A DNA stretch of 64,000 nt from Prevotella sp. (lineage in GTDB: Bacteria; Bacteroidota; Bacteroidia; Bacteroidales; Bacteroidaceae). The stretch lies in NCBI GenBank assembly GCA_017458005.1, contig JAFTGH010000054.1, positions 1-64,000 on the forward strand, in the 5' to 3' direction. Made by a program: the position numbers and the translations under genes. Shown in pieces: positions 58,822 to 64,000 of the stretch. Position 1 is the first letter of the stretch. The number at the start of each line of letters is the position of its first letter. The notes beneath the pieces are model-generated. The model ran no database searches and had not been told where the DNA came from. It saw nothing but the letters and a program-made list of their open reading frames with translations.

Positions 58822-61503
58822 ATGAAGAGATTATTTTCGTTGCTGATGTTGTGTCTCATCGTTTTCTCGGTACAGGCAAAGGGCTGGGACGAGCAGCAGT
58901 ACAAGCAGATTGAGCAAAGCATCCGTGTACCGCAGTTTGCGGATAAAGTGTATAACATCACAAAATATGGTGCCAAGCCTGACGCTGCGGCGGCAAAGAA
59001 CCAAAAGGCTATCCAGAAGACTATCGACCAATGCTCCAAGAAGGGAGGCGGTAAGGTCGTCGTGCCTGCAGGCACCCGTTTCCTGACAGGAGCCATTCAA
59101 CTCAAGAGCGGTGTCAACCTCGTTATTGAGGAAGGTGCTGTCTTACAGTTCGTCTTCGACACCACACTCTACCCTATCGTCGAGACCTCTTGGGAGGGAC
59201 TGGAGTGCTTCAACCTCTCCCCATGTGTCTATGCCTTCAAGGCGAAGGACATTGCCATCACTGGTAAAGGCACCATTGACGGCGGTGGCAGCAACGAGAC
59301 TTGGTGGCCCTGGTGCGGCAACAAGCGTTTCGGCATGAAGGAGGGCGACACCGTCCACCAGTGGAACGGCAGCCGTGCCCGCCTGTTGAAGGATGGGGAA
59401 GACGGTATTCCGATGTATGACGAGAAGGGCAACAGAAATCCTGAGCGTGTCTTCACCGATAAAGACGGGCTGCGTCCCCAACTGGTGAATTTCAACAAGT
59501 GCGAGGGTATCCTGATGGAGGATGTCACCCTGCTGCGCTCTCCGTTCTGGGTCATCCATCCCCTCCATTCAACAGATATCACCGTACGCCGTGTGAAGAT
59601 GATCAACGACGGTCCTAACGGAGACGGTTGCGACCCTGAGTGTTGCGACCGTGTACTGATAGAGGACTGTTTCTTCAACACTGGTGACGACTGTATCGCC
59701 ATCAAGAGTGGTCGTAACCGTGACGGACGTGAGCGTAACATGCCCAGCAAGAACATCATCATCCGTAACTGTGAGATGAAGAACGGTCACGGTGGTGTGG
59801 TTATCGGCTCAGAGATCAGTGGCGGCTGCCAGAATGTCTATGCCGAGAACTGTGTGATGGACTCTCCCAACCTCGACCGTGTATTGCGTATCAAGACGAA
59901 CAGTTGCCGTGGTGGTGTGATAGAGAACATCAACGTACGTAACATCACCGTCGGACAGTGTGGCGAGGCAGTGCTCAAGATCAACACCGACTATGAGCCG
60001 AAGGAGGTCTGCTGTCGTGGCTACTACCCCACGGTGCGCAATGTCACGATGGAGAATGTCACCTGCCAGAAGTCTAAGTATGGCGTGATGATCGTGGGCT
60101 ACGAGGATCCTCAACTTGCCTATACGGTCAATAATATCACGGTACGCAACTGCCAGTTCGATGGTGTCTATAACAAGCCCGTCCACCAGATTGGTCTTGC
60201 CCAGGACATCACCTACGAGAATCTCATGATTAACGGGTCGTTGGTACTTCAGGAGATGCCCTATAAGCACTACTCAGAGTGGCTCACCTACTCGGAGATG
60301 AAGCGCGTGCCGGAGTCATACATGCTCGACTTCGCCACCAAGCCCAAATGGAGTTACGTCATGGGTATCGAACTGGAAGGCATGCTCGACACCTACCTGC
60401 GTTATGGTGGTGACGATATCCTGAAATATTGTAAGATGTATACCGACAAGATGATTGACCAGCAAGGCAACATCACAGGCTATAACATCCTTGACTATAA
60501 CCTCGACAATATCCGTACAGGACACTTCGTCACCCGCATGTACCAGAAATGGCCTGAGCCGAAGAACCTGCTAGCCATGCAACTCATGATGAAACAGTTG
60601 CAAGACCAGCCACGCACCATTGCCGATAAGGTGTTCTGGCACAAGGCGATCTACGCCTATCAGGTGTGGCTCGACGGTATCTTCATGGGACTACCCTTCC
60701 GTGTACTGACAGCACCGATTACGGAAAAAGTAAAAGGGTTAAAAGGTAAAAAAGTAAAAAACGATCCCGTCACGGCAATCTACGACGATGCTGTCAACCA
60801 GTTGAAGATCACCTACCAACGCACTCTCGATCCTAAGACGGGACTCAACCGCCATGCCTATGACGAGACACGCAACACGTTCTGGGCTGATAAGGAGACG
60901 GGACTCTCCCAGCATTGTTGGGGACGTGCCCAAGGCTGGTATACCATGGCACTCATCGAAGTGCTTGACGCACTGCCCGAGGACTATGCCCGCCGCTCAG
61001 AGGTTATCGACCTGCTGGTGAAGGACTTAGACGCTATCCTCAAGTGGCAGGACGGGAAGAGCGGTGTGTGGTATCAGGTGATGGACAGTCCTGACCGACA
61101 GGGCAACTACTTGGAAAGCACCTGCTCCGCCATGTTCACCTATGCCCTGCTGAAGGCTTACCGTAAAGGATATGTCGACGGCAAATACCGTGACGCAGGC
61201 ATCAAAGCATACAAGGGAATGATCCAGAACTTCATCAAGATACATCCTGACAAGACGATTTCCCTGACCAACTGCTGCTCTGTAGCAGGACTTGGTCCTG
61301 CCGCTACTCCAGAGGTAGAGGCTGCCATGAAGAAGGTGAACCCCAAGGGAACGGTCAAAGAGAACAGAAAGCGTGACGGCAGTTACGACTACTATCTCAG
61401 TGAGCCCATCCGTGACAACGACGCCAAGGGTGTAGGTCCCTTCATCTGGGCTTCCCTGGAGATGGAGATGCTGGGATATACTACGGAGAATATAGAAAGG
61501 TAA
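58822..61503 (+). CDS. Secreted GH28 polygalacturonase fused to a GH105 unsaturated galacturonyl hydrolase
   Basis: An 893-residue protein with a signal peptide (MKRLFSLLMLCLIVFSVQA). Residues about 35-470 are a GH28 right-handed helix with all signature residues: D268 in NGDGCDP, D289/D290 in GDDCIAIKSG, H323 in NGHGG, R356/K358 in RIK. Residues about 520-893 are an alpha/alpha barrel of the GH105 type (WLDGIFMGLPF, CWGRAQGWYTMALIEVLDALPEDY). GH28 cuts galacturonan, and GH105 removes the unsaturated end sugar left by lyases. Expression with the pectate lyase downstream makes a consistent set. Residues about 635-647 are encoded by a simple repeat (60724-60761). Confidence 0.92.
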   Translation: MKRLFSLLMLCLIVFSVQAKGWDEQQYKQIEQSIRVPQFADKVYNITKYGAKPDAAAAKNQKAIQKTIDQCSKKGGGKVVVPAGTRFLTGAIQLKSGVNLVIEEGAVLQFVFDTTLYPIVETSWEGLECFNLSPCVYAFKAKDIAITGKGTIDGGGSNETWWPWCGNKRFGMKEGDTVHQWNGSRARLLKDGEDGIPMYDEKGNRNPERVFTDKDGLRPQLVNFNKCEGILMEDVTLLRSPFWVIHPLHSTDITVRRVKMINDGPNGDGCDPECCDRVLIEDCFFNTGDDCIAIKSGRNRDGRERNMPSKNIIIRNCEMKNGHGGVVIGSEISGGCQNVYAENCVMDSPNLDRVLRIKTNSCRGGVIENINVRNITVGQCGEAVLKINTDYEPKEVCCRGYYPTVRNVTMENVTCQKSKYGVMIVGYEDPQLAYTVNNITVRNCQFDGVYNKPVHQIGLAQDITYENLMINGSLVLQEMPYKHYSEWLTYSEMKRVPESYMLDFATKPKWSYVMGIELEGMLDTYLRYGGDDILKYCKMYTDKMIDQQGNITGYNILDYNLDNIRTGHFVTRMYQKWPEPKNLLAMQLMMKQLQDQPRTIADKVFWHKAIYAYQVWLDGIFMGLPFRVLTAPITEKVKGLKGKKVKNDPVTAIYDDAVNQLKITYQRTLDPKTGLNRHAYDETRNTFWADKETGLSQHCWGRAQGWYTMALIEVLDALPEDYARRSEVIDLLVKDLDAILKWQDGKSGVWYQVMDSPDRQGNYLESTCSAMFTYALLKAYRKGYVDGKYRDAGIKAYKGMIQNFIKIHPDKTISLTNCCSVAGLGPAATPEVEAAMKKVNPKGTVKENRKRDGSYDYYLSEPIRDNDAKGVGPFIWASLEMEMLGYTTENIER
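60724..60761 (+). repeat. In-frame simple repeat inside the GH105 half
   Basis: GAAAAAGTAAAAGGG, then TTAAAAGGTAAAAAAGTAAA. The same GGTAAAAAAGTAAAA words form the spacer at 61498-61553. It encodes a lysine/valine/glycine-rich EKVKGLKGKKVKN stretch. Confidence 0.85.
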
Positions 61504-61553
61504 AAAAGTAAAAAGGTAAAAAAGTAAAAAGGTAAAAAGGTAAAAAAGAAAAG
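61498..61553 (+). repeat. GGTAAAAA/AGTAAAAA tandem repeat at the gene junction
   Basis: About seven units of AGGTAAAAA or AGTAAAAA. The last sense codon (AGG) and the stop codon (TAA) of the GH28-GH105 gene lie in the first unit. The array fills the 52-base spacer before the pectate lyase. Confidence 0.9.
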
Positions 61554-61555
61554 AT

Positions 61556-63457
61556 ATGAAGAAAAATCTATTGACTACTTTGTTTTTAGCAGTATCACTG
61601 TCAGCATTCGCTACTGACTATGACTTAAATGAGCCCTTCGGCTTCTGTACTGTATCCTCACGTACAGATGCTACAAGTAAATATAGCATCACAGGCGGTG
61701 GTTGCTACACCTATCCTGTCCCTGATGGATTTACAGGTAAAGTGATCACCCTAAAGTCTAATGGACAGGACATGAAAAGCACCATCCAGAATGCCATCAA
61801 GAATTACGATGTCGTTATTCTCGATGGCACCGACGGGGACTTTATCGTGTCGGAAAGCATTGGTTTTGAAAGAGGTGGCAAGACTATTATTGGTATTAAC
61901 AACGCTCGTTTATGCACTAAATGGTATGTAACCGATGAGATCAAGGCGGCACTTGACGAAGCCGGAGTTCCTAGCATGAGTACCAGTGGTGGAGGAGGTA
62001 AACTTCCCAATGGCACAAATGTGAGTGAAGAGGCAGAGTATAATACACGCAGAATCATCATCGAAATGACTGGTGATAATAACGAGAGTTACCGCAAATC
62101 GGGTATTTTCTCCTTGAACAAGGAAAATGTTATTATTCGTAATATCACCTTCGTAGGACCTGGCTCTATCGACGTAGGAGGCTATGACCTTATCTCCGCA
62201 ACGGGTGCCAAGCATTGTTGGATAGACCACTGTGTCTTTATGGATGGTATGGATGGCAATTTCGATATTACGCAGAGTGCCGACTTCAACACTGTAAGTT
62301 GGTGTATCTTCCGCTATACAAGTCGTTCCTACATGCACCAGAACACCAATCTGATCGGTAGCAGCGACAGTGAGGCAAAAGGTTATCTGAACACCACGTT
62401 CGCCTTTAACTGGTGGTCTACTGGGTGTAAACAGCGTATGCCAATGGGACGCGTGGGCAAGATCCACATGCTAAACAACTACTATAGTTGTAGTGGTGCC
62501 AGCCTTTGCATGAACCCTCGCATAAACTCTGAGTTCCTTGTAGAAGGCAACAATTTCGCTACTGGTGTAAAGAATTATTATAGAAGTAATGATGCCACAG
62601 CGGTAACATGGGCTGACGATAATATCGTGAAAGAAGCCAGTACACAACCTTCCTCCTTTGGAACAACGGTCACCGTTCCCTATACTTACACCGTGGCTCC
62701 CGCTACCGACGTACCCGATGCGGTACAGAATGGTGCTGGCGCTACCCTTCCCTATGGTGAGAATAGTGGCAGCGAAGAGACGACAGGTAAGACTGGGAGT
62801 ATATTATGGGCAATGTCATCAAATACCGATGCTGAGGTAAGCAGTGCTATCAACGATTTTATAACCTCAACGACCATGACTTTGGGTAGTGAACTTGAAC
62901 TGGATGGCACACAAAATATATCTGGAGTTGGAACAGAAACCAAGATTAAACAGAAGAATGTAAATGCGACATCCGCCACTAACGACAATGCCATTACTTT
63001 CACACTGACAACAAAAAGCGGTTTTAAATTCAAAGCCACAGAACTTTCCTTTTATGCTACTCGCATGGGAACAGACAGAGGGAAACTAGATGTTAAATGG
63101 GTAGACGGAAATGGAGAACTGCCGCTTGCCAATGGGGTTACTCCTGCCAGGAACAACGCCTCAACACCATACACCACATATACCTATAATGTGGAAAACG
63201 AATCCAAAGCGACAGAAGGCACCTGCTCTTTAGTCATCAACATCTACGAATTAAGTTTCAATAACGGAGACGACAATTTTAAAGATATAGGCTTTGCCAA
63301 TATCCTTATCAAAGGCTCCATTACTGATGCTACTGGCATCACCACCCCTGTCGTCGTTAAAGGTGATGGTAACATCTACAACCTTAGAGGTCAACGAGTC
63401 ACCGAGAGTTACAAAGGTATTGTCATTAAAAACGGAAAGAAAATGATTCAAAAATAA
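61556..63457 (+). CDS. Secreted pectate lyase-like protein (polysaccharide lyase family 1 type)
   Basis: A 633-residue protein with a signal peptide (MKKNLLTTLFLAVSLSAFA). Residues about 30-390 are a right-handed beta-helix of the pectate lyase superfamily, with the calcium-binding run HCWIDHCVFMDGMDGNFDI and the downstream RMPMGRVGKIHMLNNYY holding the catalytic-type arginine. Residues about 410-590 look like an extra beta-sandwich, probably carbohydrate binding, with low-complexity linkers. The last 30 residues form the YNLRGQRVTESYKGIVIKNG tail, shared with the pseudogene at 10672. It would cleave pectate by elimination, giving ends for GH105. Confidence 0.88.
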   Translation: MKKNLLTTLFLAVSLSAFATDYDLNEPFGFCTVSSRTDATSKYSITGGGCYTYPVPDGFTGKVITLKSNGQDMKSTIQNAIKNYDVVILDGTDGDFIVSESIGFERGGKTIIGINNARLCTKWYVTDEIKAALDEAGVPSMSTSGGGGKLPNGTNVSEEAEYNTRRIIIEMTGDNNESYRKSGIFSLNKENVIIRNITFVGPGSIDVGGYDLISATGAKHCWIDHCVFMDGMDGNFDITQSADFNTVSWCIFRYTSRSYMHQNTNLIGSSDSEAKGYLNTTFAFNWWSTGCKQRMPMGRVGKIHMLNNYYSCSGASLCMNPRINSEFLVEGNNFATGVKNYYRSNDATAVTWADDNIVKEASTQPSSFGTTVTVPYTYTVAPATDVPDAVQNGAGATLPYGENSGSEETTGKTGSILWAMSSNTDAEVSSAINDFITSTTMTLGSELELDGTQNISGVGTETKIKQKNVNATSATNDNAITFTLTTKSGFKFKATELSFYATRMGTDRGKLDVKWVDGNGELPLANGVTPARNNASTPYTTYTYNVENESKATEGTCSLVINIYELSFNNGDDNFKDIGFANILIKGSITDATGITTPVVVKGDGNIYNLRGQRVTESYKGIVIKNGKKMIQK

Positions 63458-63460
63458 GGA

Positions 63461-63486
63461 AAGAGGCTCGCAGGAGCCTCTTTTTT
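63461..63486 (+). terminator. Intrinsic terminator after the pectate lyase
   Basis: GAGGCTC, GCAG loop, GAGCCTC, then T6. Confidence 0.85.
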
Positions 63487-63519
63487 ATGAATTCTCTTGG
63501 CTTTTTACTCGCTTCTTCG

Positions 63520-63527
63520 TACCTTTG
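63520..63527 (+). promoter_or_regulatory. -7 box of the transposase gene (TACCTTTG)
   Basis: TTGG lies about 20 bases upstream at 63498-63501, and the ATG follows 7 bases after the box. Confidence 0.6.
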
Positions 63528-63534
63528 CAAGGTT

Positions 63535-64000
63535 ATGGAGTGGGAGCAATATCAGAAGCACAAACCCTTTGCTGGAGAGAAGAAGCCATCCATGCTAAGG
63601 CGGCGCATAGGTCATGACTATAGCGCAAGATGCATCTATCTCATTACCATAACCGTTGAGGGGCGACACCAACTATTGGGCAGACTCGTTGGAGACGCTG
63701 ATGCCCCTATAGACAGCGATGATGCACCAAGGGTAGAACTGACACCATTAGGCGAGAAAGTCAAAGAAAGATGGATGGCAACAGAGCAGTTATACCCACA
63801 AATTAAGGTAATAGGACTTCAGATAATGCCAGATCATCTGCATGGCATCCTCTTTGTAAAAGAACAACTGGACTGCCATCTAGGACAGGTAATCAAAGGC
63901 TTTAAGACGGGCTGTAACAAGGCGTACAGGGAAATGGGGCTTGCCGTCCCCTCTGCTATCGTCCCCTCTGCTGCGACCGGGTCGCAGCAAAGAAAACAAG
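63535..64000 (+). CDS. REP-associated tyrosine (Y1/HUH) transposase, partial
   Basis: The frame is open from ATG 63535 to the window edge (155 codons). It carries the HUH metal motif PDHLHG (H101, H103) in the context IGLQIMPDHLHGILFV, and upstream SARCIYLITITVEGRHQLLGRL, both typical of RAYT/TnpA_REP proteins related to IS200 transposases. The catalytic tyrosine helix would come shortly after (GQVIKGFKTGCNKAYREMG is the start of that region). Such proteins are usually single-copy and act on palindromic REP sequences. Near the edge the coding sequence contains a repeated GTCCCCTCTGCT and a 10-bp palindrome (63969-63989). Confidence 0.88.
   Translation, partial: MEWEQYQKHKPFAGEKKPSMLRRRIGHDYSARCIYLITITVEGRHQLLGRLVGDADAPIDSDDAPRVELTPLGEKVKERWMATEQLYPQIKVIGLQIMPDHLHGILFVKEQLDCHLGQVIKGFKTGCNKAYREMGLAVPSAIVPSAATGSQQRKQ
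63969..63989. repeat. Palindrome inside the transposase gene
   Basis: TGCTGCGACC, one base, GGTCGCAGCA: perfect 10-bp arms. It directly follows two copies of GTCCCCTCTGCT (63943-63972). Confidence 0.8.

Noticed and set aside
54835-61553. CRISPR array suggested by short regular repeats
   Set aside because: The repeats are tandem without unique spacers of constant length, and no cas gene is present.
1-64000. tRNA, rRNA or tmRNA genes
   Set aside because: I looked through the intergenic stretches by eye and saw no cloverleaf-like sequence or rRNA segment; a covariance-model search would be needed to exclude small RNAs fully.

Overview
The window looks like a chromosomal segment from a Bacteroidales bacterium, most likely of the Prevotella group. 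Evidence seen directly: nearly every transcription unit has a Bacteroidota-type -7 box (TAnnTTTG), often with a TTTG/TTG element about 19-22 bases upstream. The trp genes run in the order B-E-G-D-C-F-A. There is a methylmalonyl-CoA mutase / sodium-pumping decarboxylase (succinate-propionate) module, and secreted proteins end in a YNLxGQR...NGKK tail. I found no rRNA, tRNA or CRISPR array.

Layout. 1-10.5 kb: the end of pgk, a small unknown gene, a divergent EF-G paralogue (fusA2), hemW, a secreted prolyl oligopeptidase, an AraC regulator, an exported NTF2-like/aldo-keto reductase fusion, an iron alcohol dehydrogenase with an internal deletion, and a secreted unknown protein. 10.5-12.8 kb: a low-gene, repeat-rich patch with a duplicated 67-bp promoter, a decayed secreted-protein gene, palindromic arrays and small secreted proteins. 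12.8-21.5 kb: mutA/mutB diverging from an AspT-type transporter followed by the gamma, biotin-carrier and beta subunits of a sodium-pumping decarboxylase. 21.5-26.2 kb: an unusual signalling operon with an RsbW-like ATPase, an SLC13 transporter with RCK_C domains, two STAS proteins, a RelA/SpoT synthetase and a pseudo-receiver LuxR regulator. 26.2-36.6 kb: a hemerythrin(RIC)-LuxR fusion regulator diverging from a seven-gene iron/heme operon (porin, imelysin, di-heme oxidoreductase, porin, cytochrome lipoprotein, Rid protein, CcsBA).

36.7-50.3 kb is mostly housekeeping: rny-zapA and a coiled-coil protein, a DUF4160/DUF2442 pair, rfbA, an ECF sigma factor, and a long minus-strand operon (LysE-DUF4924-rfbD-prfC-tsaC-clcA-fmt-small ORF-rpe). 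A nested palindromic element lies at 40.45-40.61 kb. 50.4-52 kb: a ROK sugar kinase and a thioesterase. 52-58.7 kb: a full trp operon behind a readable attenuator whose leader peptide has three consecutive Trp codons. 58.8-63.5 kb: pectin degradation (GH28-GH105 fusion and a PL1-like pectate lyase). The window ends inside a REP-associated (Y1/HUH) transposase gene.

How it fits together. The middle third combines fermentative succinate-to-propionate metabolism and sodium bioenergetics with stress signalling and a predicted iron/heme-dependent periplasmic redox operon. The two LuxR-type regulators at 25.5-27.1 kb have closely related DNA-binding domains, point tail to tail, and sit between the signalling and redox operons. 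That makes 21.5-36.6 kb the strongest candidate for an undescribed integrated system. A second theme is small palindromic and simple-sequence repeats between, and sometimes within, genes, alongside a RAYT transposase at the window edge.
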